Shown: positions 49,127 through 55,425 of the stretch, piece after piece
Layout: every line of letters starts with the position of its first letter
Numbering within the stretch: position 1 is the first letter of the stretch
From: a virus
DNA length: 59,239 bases
IMG/VR virus record: IMGVR_UViG_3300034064_000298
Coordinates: 1 to 59,239 of that record
Reading direction: 5' to 3' (one strand)
Notes under the pieces: generated by a model
Told to the model about the DNA's origin: nothing
The model's database searches: none
The model's input: the letters and a program-made list of their open reading frames with translations, nothing else
Made by a program: the position numbers and the translations under genes

Positions 49127-49345
49127 TTATGACCAGCGCAGCAGAAAGGTAGCCAAGTCTTTTCTTGTAAGGTAGAATACGGAGCCCATGTAGGTGTGAG
49201 GTATTCCACTGCTGAACAGCCAGTCTCGTATCTTACTGATTGTGTCTTTTTCACATTCGAGTACCTCGACTCTGTGAGAGTAGGGATACCTCCCACTCGT
49301 TCTGTATCCTAGGTCAGTTATACTGAGTTTCATGTGGCTACTCAT
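49127..49345 (-). CDS. Unknown small protein
   Basis: 72 residues from the ATG at 49345, which overlaps the previous gene by eight bases; another ATG four codons on is also possible. Mixed alpha/beta (HRVEVLECEKDTISKIRDWLF, VFYLTRKDLATFLL). A second open frame over the same bases is judged a shadow because this frame has coupled start spacing. Not recognised. Confidence 0.6.
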   Translation of the reverse strand: MSSHMKLSITDLGYRTSGRYPYSHRVEVLECEKDTISKIRDWLFSSGIPHTYMGSVFYLTRKDLATFLLRWS

Positions 49346-49517
49346 CGCTGTCACCTATCACAATGCCTGGAGTGCAGGTTAGCTTCTTCAAATCTTTGTT
49401 GTGCTGCTCTTTGAGAGCGATCAAATTCAACATCTGCTTGCACTCTTTCTCGGTGCTGAACTCACGGGCAAGAACGTCAGGGGTAGATACAAGATACATT
49501 GCCAAAATCCAACTCAT
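49338..49517 (-). CDS. 59-residue protein, paralogue of the 21603 product
   Basis: CAGGAGAAAGAAG-ATG. MSWILAMYLVSTPDVLAREF aligns with MEWFLILSL.SSDDVLVKKF of the 21603 product, then STEKECKQML with SKQECQVYL. Early promoter module directly upstream. Function unknown. Confidence 0.65.
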   Translation of the reverse strand: MSWILAMYLVSTPDVLAREFSTEKECKQMLNLIALKEQHNKDLKKLTCTPGIVIGDSDE

Positions 49518-49550
49518 CTTCTTTCTCCTGTTGTTTGTGTCTATGGGTGT

Positions 49551-49578
49551 AGTATAGCAGTTATTGCGAAACAGTCAA
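49551..49578 (-). promoter_or_regulatory. Early promoter module
   Basis: TTGACT (49573-49578), 16 bases, TATACT (49551-49556), then ACACCCATAGACACAAAC. The -35 lies in the last codons of the MORN-like gene upstream (R-L-T-V-S-Q-stop). Confidence 0.8.
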
Positions 49579-50217
49579 CCTTTTATTGAACTCTTCTTCG
49601 GTCATTCGAACTCCTTTCACGTACCATTGTTTATCGCCGTTTGTGAATTCAACAGCAGGCCCATCCTCTCGGTGTATTTCGCCGTTTATGGCCCACAATT
49701 TGCCATGTTTAGCTTCCATGGCAGGTCCATCTTCTCGATGCTGTTTGCCGTTTACCCAATACTCTTTGTGTCCATCAGGATACTCGACGGCAGGTCCATC
49801 TACACGATGACGTTTGTCATTTAGGTACCACTTTTTGGCGCCATCTGCTTCCTCCATAGCAGGTCCATCTACGCGATGAAGTTTGCCGTTTTGATACCAC
49901 TCGTTTGTACCCCAAGAATATTCGATAGCAGGTCCATCTACGCGATGAAGTTTGCCGTTTCGATACCACTCCTTGGTGCCATCTGCATCCTCCATAGCAG
50001 GTCCATCTATCCTGTGAAGTTTGCCGTTTCGATACCAAAACTTGCTGCCATCTGCCCATTCAATCGCAGGTCCATCTACTCGATGAAGTTTGCCGTTTAG
50101 CCGCCACTCTTTGCAGCCATCTGCGTATACAACAGCTGGGCCATCTTCGTTGTGAAGTTTGCCATTGAGGCGCCACTCTGATCTTCCAGCTGTTTCTGAT
50201 ATGGTATATTCGGACAT
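49561..50217 (-). CDS. MORN-like repeat protein, 8 units
   Basis: 218 residues from the ATG at 50217 (GGAG plus seven bases; an ATG six bases earlier is too close). Eight units of about 23 residues of the type WYxNGKLHRVDGPAxExADGTKE, a MORN_2-like repeat, then the family tail MTEEEFNKRLTVSQ. Such repeats make elongated beta sheets that bind partners or membranes. No signal peptide or membrane helix. First and longest of nine relatives up to 55359. Confidence 0.85.
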   Translation of the reverse strand: MSEYTISETAGRSEWRLNGKLHNEDGPAVVYADGCKEWRLNGKLHRVDGPAIEWADGSKFWYRNGKLHRIDGPAMEDADGTKEWYRNGKLHRVDGPAIEYSWGTNEWYQNGKLHRVDGPAMEEADGAKKWYLNDKRHRVDGPAVEYPDGHKEYWVNGKQHREDGPAMEAKHGKLWAINGEIHREDGPAVEFTNGDKQWYVKGVRMTEEEFNKRLTVSQ

Positions 50218-50252
50218 CGTCATTCTCCAAGATGTTTTGTGTCTATGGGTGT

Positions 50253-50280
50253 AGTATAGCAGTTATCAAGGAACAGTCAA
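50253..50280 (-). promoter_or_regulatory. Early promoter module
   Basis: TTGACT (50275-50280), 16 bases, TATACT (50253-50258); the -35 lies in the upstream gene's KRLTVP codons. Confidence 0.8.
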
Positions 50281-50808
50281 CCTTTTGTTGAACTCTTCTT
50301 CAGTCATTTGAACTCCGTTCACATACCACTTTTTATCGCCGTTTGCATACTCAACAGCTGGTCCATCTACTCGGTGTCGTTTGCCATTTACCCAATACTC
50401 TTTGTTGCCATAGGACTCCCATCCTACTTTGCCTGGTGGAACTTCGATAGCTGGGCCATCTTCTCTATGACATTTGCCATCCACAAACCAAATTTTGGTG
50501 CCATCTGCAAGATCGAAAGCTGGTCCATCTACTCGGTGATATTTGCCATTTACCCAATACTCTTTGGTGCCATCAAGACGCTCAAACGATGGTCCGTCCA
50601 CGCGATGACGTTCTCCATTCAACCACCATTCTGTGGTGCCATCTGCACCTTCGACTGCAGGGCCGTCTTCTCTGTGACGTTTGTCATTTACCCACCATTC
50701 CTTTCTGCCATCTGCCCACACCAAGGCTGGTCCGTCTTCTCGATGTCGTTTGCCATTGAAAAGCCACTCCGTCATTGTATCAGTTTCTTTTTTGGTATAT
50801 CCGATCAT
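50266..50808 (-). CDS. MORN-like repeat protein, 6 units
   Basis: 180 residues from the ATG at 50808 (AGGAG, seven bases). Starts MIGYTKKETDTMTEWLFNGK; six NGK.HR.DGPA units, one carrying an inserted PPGKVGWESYGN loop, then the tail QMTEEEFNKRLTVP. Same promoter module. It differs from its neighbours mostly in the edge residues of each unit, which suggests variation of a binding face. Confidence 0.85.
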   Translation of the reverse strand: MIGYTKKETDTMTEWLFNGKRHREDGPALVWADGRKEWWVNDKRHREDGPAVEGADGTTEWWLNGERHRVDGPSFERLDGTKEYWVNGKYHRVDGPAFDLADGTKIWFVDGKCHREDGPAIEVPPGKVGWESYGNKEYWVNGKRHRVDGPAVEYANGDKKWYVNGVQMTEEEFNKRLTVP

Positions 50809-50839
50809 CGCCAATCTCCTAGCTGTTTGCGTTTATGGC

Positions 50840-50867
50840 AGTATAGCAGTCATCAAGGAACAGTCAA
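50840..50867 (-). promoter_or_regulatory. Early promoter module
   Basis: TTGACT (50862-50867), 16 bases, TATACT (50840-50845). Confidence 0.78.
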
Positions 50868-51161
50868 CCTTTTATTGAACTCTTCTTCAGTCATTTGAAC
50901 TCCGTTAACGTACCATTCCTTTCTGCCATCGGCCCAATCGATCGCAGGTCCATCCTCTCTGTGAGGTCTGCCGTTTACCCACCATGATTTAGAGCCATCT
51001 GCGTATTCAGCCGCAGGTCCATCTTCTCGATGTTGTTTGCCGTTCATGAACCAATACTTACTGCCATCAGCCCATTCAATCGCAGGTCCATCTTCTCTGC
51101 CTAGTTTACCGTTTAGATACCAAAACTTGGTGCCAGCTATTTCTTGCATATATGCAGTCAT
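50853..51161 (-). CDS. MORN-like repeat protein, 3 units
   Basis: 102 residues from the ATG at 51161 (AGGAG, seven bases). MTAYMQEIAGTKFWYLNGK, three units with REDGPA, family tail MTEEEFNKRLTVP. Its -10 box (TTCACT) is poorer than in its neighbours, so expression may be lower. Confidence 0.82.
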   Translation of the reverse strand: MTAYMQEIAGTKFWYLNGKLGREDGPAIEWADGSKYWFMNGKQHREDGPAAEYADGSKSWWVNGRPHREDGPAIDWADGRKEWYVNGVQMTEEEFNKRLTVP

Positions 51162-51195
51162 CATCATTCTCCTGTTGCTTTACGACTATGGGTGT

Positions 51196-51223
51196 AGTGA
51201 AGCAGTCATCAAGGAACAGTCAA
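51196..51223 (-). promoter_or_regulatory. Early promoter module, weakened -10
   Basis: TTGACT (51218-51223), 16 bases, TTCACT (51196-51201) instead of TATACT. Confidence 0.6.
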
Positions 51224-51225
51224 CC

Positions 51226-51390
51226 TTATTTTACTTCTCTGGTTGAACCGATTTCCCAATCCTCGACCTTGTACATTGCCTTCATGAGTTGCCTTGCTCT
51301 GACCATATCCGGTGCAGATACTGTGACGTCGATTCTCCCTACGTAATTGGATGTTTTTATGGTTACGGGTGCGGTCCATTGTTTGTTCAT
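51226..51390 (-). CDS. 54-residue protein of unknown function
   Basis: MNKQWTAPVTIKTSNYVGRI, then DVTVSAPDMVRARQLMKAM and a stop just before the -35 of the next module. The pattern (strand, strand, helix) resembles small phage proteins with a YVG.I.V.A motif. Ribosome site weak (GAGAAAGCAC). Confidence 0.55.
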   Translation of the reverse strand: MNKQWTAPVTIKTSNYVGRIDVTVSAPDMVRARQLMKAMYKVEDWEIGSTREVK

Positions 51391-51403
51391 GTGCTTTCTC
51401 TGT

Positions 51404-51730
51404 TTAGATGATTTTTACTTTGTATCCGAGCATCTTCTCGATCTCGGCTAGAGTTAGCTCAACTGGTTCTGATGTTACTGCCTTTAGATTCTGCTGAAGA
51501 ACGCTCTTGGCGAGTCGAAAAGGTAAGGAGAAGTCAGTCTCGCTGTGAATAGGCGGCGTTACGTTCACCCATTCTTTATCATACTCCGAGAATCTCTGTA
51601 GCTTTTTCGTTGCCTCATCCCACTGCAGTTTGGTTCCTTGTTTGAACGTGATTTTCCAGCAACCCGCTGATATTGCAAATGAATTGGTTACGACGTAATC
51701 ACCTGAGGTGGGAAAGGTACGAGTAGTCAT
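51404..51730 (-). CDS. Unknown protein
   Basis: 108 residues, GGAG before the start. Beta-rich first half (GDYVVTNSFAISAGCWKITF), then a helical end (VELTLAEIEKMLGYKVKII). Not recognised. Downstream gene in the unit that starts with the 51998 promoter. Confidence 0.65.
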   Translation of the reverse strand: MTTRTFPTSGDYVVTNSFAISAGCWKITFKQGTKLQWDEATKKLQRFSEYDKEWVNVTPPIHSETDFSLPFRLAKSVLQQNLKAVTSEPVELTLAEIEKMLGYKVKII

Positions 51731-51770
51731 TGTTTTCTCCTAGCTGTTTGTGTCTATGATGTCGTCTAGC

Positions 51771-51998
51771 TTAGTATGCCAACACCTCAACTACCTGTGT
51801 CAGGTATGCCCAATGAGAATCCTTTGTGCCGATATCGATGTAGTCGATGCCAGGCTGGCCGTTTTTGATGTTGCTGTCGGTATAGGTTACCTTAGCTTGT
51901 CTTGCGATACCGTTGCCAAAGTTGCCGCGTACCATCACGAGACTGCCTTCGCGGATGTCCTTGAGTCCTACTGCTTTGGTTTTCTTGAAGGTCATCAT
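51771..51998 (-). CDS. Small beta-rich protein of unknown function
   Basis: 75 residues. LKDIREGSLVMVRGNFGNGIARQAKVTYTD looks like a small barrel (SH3/KOW-like). First gene behind an early module. Not recognised. Confidence 0.65.
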   Translation of the reverse strand: MMTFKKTKAVGLKDIREGSLVMVRGNFGNGIARQAKVTYTDSNIKNGQPGIDYIDIGTKDSHWAYLTQVVEVLAY

Positions 51999-52031
51999 CT
52001 TCTTTCTCCAGTTGTTTGTCTCTATGGGTGT

Positions 52032-52059
52032 AGTATAGCAGTTATTGAGAAAGTGTCAA
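52032..52059 (-). promoter_or_regulatory. Early promoter module
   Basis: TTGACA (52054-52059), 16 bases, TATACT (52032-52037). Confidence 0.8.
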
Positions 52060-52065
52060 CTCTTT

Positions 52066-52335
52066 TTAGTCCCATACGCGATGTTTTTCAGCAACCCATT
52101 CCCTACCATCGTAGTCTTCTATCTGCCATTCAACGTCGTCTGGTACTTCCACGATCTTCAAAGAGGCAAATTGACCACCAGCCACTAGCCCTAGTTCCTC
52201 TACAATCTGAACCAGATATGGATCAGCTCTATCATGATGACGATCTACGTTTTTACCTGTCAATTCAAAGTATCTTTTAGTAGCTTGTTTGGATAATCCA
52301 AATCCACCATACTGAGCGTTGATTACTATTTTCAT
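52066..52335 (-). CDS. Conserved phage domain protein, paralogue of 16844
   Basis: 89 residues: VINAQYGGFGLSKQATKRYFEL, DPYLVQIVEELG, ASLKIVEVPDDVEWQIEDYDG, EWVAEKHRVW. This is the same domain that follows the zinc ribbon in the 16844 protein. The family is common in phages (from memory) and has no known activity. Early promoter module in front. Confidence 0.75.
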   Translation of the reverse strand: MKIVINAQYGGFGLSKQATKRYFELTGKNVDRHHDRADPYLVQIVEELGLVAGGQFASLKIVEVPDDVEWQIEDYDGREWVAEKHRVWD

Positions 52336-52369
52336 TCTTCTTTCTCCAGTTGTTTGTCTCTATGGGTGT

Positions 52370-52397
52370 AGTATAGCAGTTATTGAGAAAGTGTCAA
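52370..52397 (-). promoter_or_regulatory. Early promoter module
   Basis: TTGACA (52392-52397), 16 bases, TATACT (52370-52375). Confidence 0.8.
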
Positions 52398-52403
52398 CCT
52401 TTT

Positions 52404-52865
52404 TTACCAGCTAGATCGATAAGTGACTGTCCAGTTCCAGCCTATATCCTCCCCTAGGTCTTCTAGGAACGATCTAAGCTCTTGTTTCGTGAGTTCAAGA
52501 TCTGCCCAATACCCTTCCGTCATTTCGGAGGAGCCAAAAAAGAATCCCTCGCATGGTGGCAACAACTCGGCGGCCAGCTCCTTTGAGCCTCCTATCTTTT
52601 CTAGGGTACGAAGTAGATCATCCAAATGTTCCAAGGTCACCTCGTATGCCCTACAGTCATCTACGCCATTCTGTACGTTCTTGACAAACCAGTTATGAAT
52701 GGCATTTGCCTTGCGCCAATACATTACTTGATACTCTAGACCTGTCAGCTGCATGCCATACCGAGTGTTTTCCGTGAGTTCCGCTATTTTCTCAATCAAC
52801 TCCTGGTCTTTGGAATTTAGGCTGCTGAGGTATTTGCGAGCGTGAAGATACATATCAAGGCCCAT
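52404..52865 (-). CDS. Conserved MGLDMYL-type phage protein
   Basis: 153 residues with the hallmarks of a widespread phage/bacterial family: MGLDMYLHARKY, YWRKANAIHNWFVKNVQNG, DDCRAYEV and LLPPCEGFFFGSSE. Function of the family is not known to me. Early promoter module (with TACACT -10) in front, so it is likely made soon after infection. Confidence 0.75.
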   Translation of the reverse strand: MGLDMYLHARKYLSSLNSKDQELIEKIAELTENTRYGMQLTGLEYQVMYWRKANAIHNWFVKNVQNGVDDCRAYEVTLEHLDDLLRTLEKIGGSKELAAELLPPCEGFFFGSSEMTEGYWADLELTKQELRSFLEDLGEDIGWNWTVTYRSSW

Positions 52866-52892
52866 TTTCTTTCTCCTGTTTATTTGAGGTAT

Positions 52893-52920
52893 AGTGTAGC
52901 AGTTATTGAGGAAGTGTCAA
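52893..52920 (-). promoter_or_regulatory. Early promoter module
   Basis: TTGACA (52915-52920), 16 bases, TACACT (52893-52898); the -35 is in the KRLTLPQ codons of the gene upstream. Confidence 0.75.
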
Positions 52921-53085
52921 CCTTTTATTGAACTCTTCTTCGGTTATTTGTTCTCCGTTTACCCACCACTCTTTGGTGCCATCAGATCGCTCAACCGCCG
53001 GGCCTGTCGTGTGATGAAGTTTGCTATCTCGATACCGCTCTATAGTGCCATCAGGATAGATGTTTATGGAATGTCCACTCGCCAT
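52903..53085 (-). CDS. Minimal MORN-like protein, 1 unit
   Basis: 60 residues: one degenerate unit (YRDSKLHHTTGPAVERSDGTKEWW) followed by the complete family tail ITEEEFNKRLTLPQ. No promoter of its own; it follows the 53095 gene by nine bases. Looks like a reduced family member kept mainly for its tail, or decaying. Confidence 0.7.
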   Translation of the reverse strand: MASGHSINIYPDGTIERYRDSKLHHTTGPAVERSDGTKEWWVNGEQITEEEFNKRLTLPQ

Positions 53086-53094
53086 ATTACTCTC

Positions 53095-53310
53095 CTACTC
53101 GGCAGTCGGCGAGAGAACTTGAACTAATGAATCGTCGTACCACCCTTCAAAGGTGTAGTAGTTGAATGATGCGACCAGATTGCCTTTGGCAAAACCTAGC
53201 CAGCCATTGATGCGACCGTTACTGTCGTCAAACAACTCTTCATGATCGAAGGTGTCGTCGTCGAACATATCAAAGAAGTCGTCTTCATCATTGTATATTT
53301 CAGTAATCAT
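53095..53310 (-). CDS. Very acidic small protein
   Basis: 71 residues, N-terminal half dominated by Asp/Glu/Phe (DEDDFFDMFDDDTFDHEELF), C-terminal half beta-like (GWLGFAKGNLVASFNYYTF). The acidic part could mimic DNA, as anti-restriction proteins do, but it is short and no family is recognised. Early promoter module in front. Confidence 0.65.
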   Translation of the reverse strand: MITEIYNDEDDFFDMFDDDTFDHEELFDDSNGRINGWLGFAKGNLVASFNYYTFEGWYDDSLVQVLSPTAE

Positions 53311-53343
53311 TGGTGTTCTCCAGCTGTTTGCGTCTATGGGTGT

Positions 53344-53371
53344 AGTGTAGCAGTTATCGAGAAAGTGTCAA
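53344..53371 (-). promoter_or_regulatory. Early promoter module
   Basis: TTGACA (53366-53371), 16 bases, TACACT (53344-53349); the -35 is in the last codons of the upstream gene (E-L-T-L-S-R-stop). Confidence 0.75.
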
Positions 53372-53656
53372 TTCTTCTTCGGTTATTTCAACTCCGTTTA
53401 TATACCAGTACTTGGTGCCATCTGCATATTCCATGGCAGGCCCATCTACGCGATGAATTTTTCCGTTTACCCACCACTCTTTGTATCCATCCTCCCATTC
53501 AACCGCAGGCCCATCTTCTCTGTGCAGTTTGCCGTGTCTATACCAATACTTACTGCCATCTGCATATTCAATCGCAGGTCCATCTTCACGATGAAGTTTG
53601 TCGTCTAGGTACCAAAACTTGTCGCCGTTTATTTCTTTGGTAGTATATCCGGTCAT
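53354..53656 (-). CDS. MORN-like repeat protein, 3 units
   Basis: 100 residues: MTGYTTKEINGDKFWYLDDK, three units with (E/V)DGPA, then a shortened tail EITEELTLSR that lacks the FNKR residues yet keeps the codons forming the next -35 box. Same start module GGAGAAAGAAG-ATG. Confidence 0.83.
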   Translation of the reverse strand: MTGYTTKEINGDKFWYLDDKLHREDGPAIEYADGSKYWYRHGKLHREDGPAVEWEDGYKEWWVNGKIHRVDGPAMEYADGTKYWYINGVEITEEELTLSR

Positions 53657-53689
53657 CTTCTTTCTCCAGCTGTTTGCGTCTATGGGTGT

Positions 53690-53717
53690 AGTATAGCAGT
53701 TATTGAGAAAGTGTCAA
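53690..53717 (-). promoter_or_regulatory. Early promoter module
   Basis: TTGACA (53712-53717), 16 bases, TATACT (53690-53695). Confidence 0.8.
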
Positions 53718-54083
53718 CCTTTTATTGAATTCTTCTTCGGTTATTTGTTCTCCATTTATCCACCACTCTTTGTTGCCATCTGCGTATTCGACGGCCGGTC
53801 CATCCTCTCGTTGGATCTCACCGTTTATATACCAGAATTTGGTGCCATCATAGATTTCAATCGCAGGTCCGTCCTCACAATGTACTAGGCCGTTTAGATA
53901 CCAAAATTTGGTGCCATTGGGGTATTCAATAGCAGGTCCATCCACTCGATGTCGTTTGCCGTTTATATACCAATACTTGTTGCCATCTGCCCATTCGATC
54001 GCAGGTCCATCCTCTCGATGGAGTTCGCCATCAAGGCGCCACTCTGTTTTATACTCGTCTGTAGATATAGTATATCCGGTCAT
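53700..54083 (-). CDS. MORN-like repeat protein, 4 units
   Basis: 127 residues. MTGYTISTDEYKTEWRLDGE, four units, tail QITEEEFNKRLTLSQ. Its first 38 residues are almost the same as those of the 54485 gene, at the DNA level too, so one was copied from the other recently. Confidence 0.85.
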   Translation of the reverse strand: MTGYTISTDEYKTEWRLDGELHREDGPAIEWADGNKYWYINGKRHRVDGPAIEYPNGTKFWYLNGLVHCEDGPAIEIYDGTKFWYINGEIQREDGPAVEYADGNKEWWINGEQITEEEFNKRLTLSQ

Positions 54084-54116
54084 CTTCTTTCTCCAGCTGT
54101 TTGCGTCTATGGGTGT

Positions 54117-54144
54117 AGTATAGCAGTTATTGAGAAAGTGTCAA
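54117..54144 (-). promoter_or_regulatory. Early promoter module
   Basis: TTGACA (54139-54144), 16 bases, TATACT (54117-54122). Confidence 0.8.
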
Positions 54145-54441
54145 CCTTTTGTCGAACTTTTCTTTGGTCATTTGTTTTCCGTCTATGAACCACTTCTTGG
54201 TGCCATTTGCTCGTATGACCGCAGGTCCATCTACCCTGTGAGGTTTGCCGTCTATATACCACTCTTTGGTGCCATCTGCAGCTTCAAACGCAGGTCCATC
54301 TACTCTGTTAAGTTTGCCGTTTCTATACCACCTCTTGGTGCCACTTGCAAGTTCAACCGCTGGGCCGTCTTCTCTGTTAAATTTGCCGTCTAGGTACCAA
54401 AACTTGTCGCCGTTTATTTCTTTGATAGTATATCCGGTCAT
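54127..54441 (-). CDS. MORN-like repeat protein, 3 units
   Basis: 104 residues: MTGYTIKEINGDKFWYLDGK, three units, tail QMTKEKFDKRLTLSQ (a divergent version). N-terminus nearly the same as the 53354 protein. Same promoter and ribosome module. Confidence 0.83.
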   Translation of the reverse strand: MTGYTIKEINGDKFWYLDGKFNREDGPAVELASGTKRWYRNGKLNRVDGPAFEAADGTKEWYIDGKPHRVDGPAVIRANGTKKWFIDGKQMTKEKFDKRLTLSQ

Positions 54442-54474
54442 CTTCTTTCTCCAGTTGTTTGCGTCTATGGGTGT

Positions 54475-54502
54475 AGTATAGCAGTTATTGAGGAAGTGTC
54501 AA
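54475..54502 (-). promoter_or_regulatory. Early promoter module
   Basis: TTGACA (54497-54502), 16 bases, TATACT (54475-54480). Confidence 0.8.
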
Positions 54503-55144
54503 CCTTTTGCTGAACTCTTCCTCAGTTATTTCAACTCCGTTTAACCACCATTCTGTGGTGCCATCTGCCCATTCGATCGCAGGTCCATCCTCTCTGTTAA
54601 GTTTGCCGTTTCTATACCACCTCTTGGTGCCATCTGCCCATTCAGATGCAGGTCCATCTTCTCTGTGTTTTAAGCCGTTTACCCACCATTCTTTGGAGCC
54701 ATCTGCGTATTCAGCCGCAGGTCCATCTTCTCTGTGTTCTTTGCCGTTTACCCACCATTCTTTGGAGCCATCTGCCCATTCAACAGCAGGTCCATCTTCT
54801 CGGTGTCGTTTGTCGTCTATATGCCAAAACTTGCTGCCATTTGCCCATTCGACCGCAGGTCCATCTTCTCTGCCTAGTTTACCGTTTAGATACCAAAACT
54901 TGGTGCCATCTGCCCATTCGACCGCAGGTCCATCTACTCTGTGTCGTTTGCCATTTAGATACCAAAACTTGCTGCCATCTGCCCATTCAGATGCAGGTCC
55001 ATCTTCTCTGTGTTTTAAGCCGTTTACCCACCAATACTTGTTGCCATCTGCCCATTCGATCGCAGGTCCATCCTCTCGATGGAGTTCGCCATCAAGGCGC
55101 CACTCTGTTTTATAGTCGTCTGTAGTTATGGTATATCCGGTCAT
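54485..55144 (-). CDS. MORN-like repeat protein, 8 units
   Basis: 219 residues from the ATG at 55144 with GGAGAAAGAAG in front; a longer frame has no start signal. Eight units; the second and seventh both read VNGLKHREDGPASEWADG, a sign of internal copying. Tail EITEEEFSKRLTLPQ. It has no promoter directly upstream and follows the 55165 gene by 20 bases. Confidence 0.85.
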   Translation of the reverse strand: MTGYTITTDDYKTEWRLDGELHREDGPAIEWADGNKYWWVNGLKHREDGPASEWADGSKFWYLNGKRHRVDGPAVEWADGTKFWYLNGKLGREDGPAVEWANGSKFWHIDDKRHREDGPAVEWADGSKEWWVNGKEHREDGPAAEYADGSKEWWVNGLKHREDGPASEWADGTKRWYRNGKLNREDGPAIEWADGTTEWWLNGVEITEEEFSKRLTLPQ

Positions 55145-55164
55145 CTTCTTTCTCCGCTTATGTC

Positions 55165-55359
55165 TTAGAATTTTTCGGTAGCAGGAGCGCCAACTGCATG
55201 TTTCATGCCATAGGTGTACCACTCTTTGTAGCCATCGGCTTGTGCTGTCGAGGTGTCTTCAGCCCATTCGGTAGCAGGTTCAATATCAGTGTAGGGGTTA
55301 GGTCCGTAGCCTGCAATTTCATACTCGTCGATTTCGTAGGTAGTGATTGCTGCTTTCAT
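55165..55359 (-). CDS. Degenerate MORN-like protein
   Basis: 64 residues. Unique N-terminal part (MKAAITTYEIDEYEIAGYG), then one worn unit ADGYKEWYTYGMKHAVGAPATE, clearly derived from ADG.KEW...GKHR.DGPA. Lacks the family tail. Early promoter module in front; heads the transcript of the 8-unit gene. Confidence 0.7.
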   Translation of the reverse strand: MKAAITTYEIDEYEIAGYGPNPYTDIEPATEWAEDTSTAQADGYKEWYTYGMKHAVGAPATEKF

Positions 55360-55392
55360 TTTCTTTCTCCAGTTGTTTGTCTCTATGGGTGT

Positions 55393-55420
55393 AGTATAGC
55401 AGATGTTGAAGGAGTGTCAA
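55393..55420 (-). promoter_or_regulatory. Early promoter module
   Basis: TTGACA (55415-55420), 16 bases, TATACT (55393-55398); last module of the array, after the glycosyltransferase stop. Confidence 0.8.
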
Positions 55421-55425
55421 CCTTT

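Larger units (their letters stand above)
49561..55222. repeat. MORN-like gene array (tandem gene family)
   Basis: Nine genes with 1-8 copies of a NGK.HR.DGPA unit (about 37 units in all), most preceded by the same promoter, leader and ribosome site. Long near-identical DNA blocks occur within and between genes, for example the first codons of the genes ending at 53700 and 54485, showing recent duplication or conversion. Confidence 0.9.

Noticed and set aside
49108-49296. 62-codon frame overlapping the 49127 gene
   Set aside because: The alternative frame at 49127 has a coupled start overlapping the upstream stop; this one has no start signal.
54507-55115. Long plus-strand open frames (200 and 159 codons) antisense to the MORN-like genes
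   Set aside because: Shadows of a repetitive minus-strand gene: repeats avoid stops in several frames; no ribosome site; products are simple Ser/Pro or His/Leu repeats.
49561-55144. Regular repeats resembling a CRISPR array
   Set aside because: The units are in-frame protein repeats of variable sequence with no constant repeat/unique spacer pattern and no cas genes.
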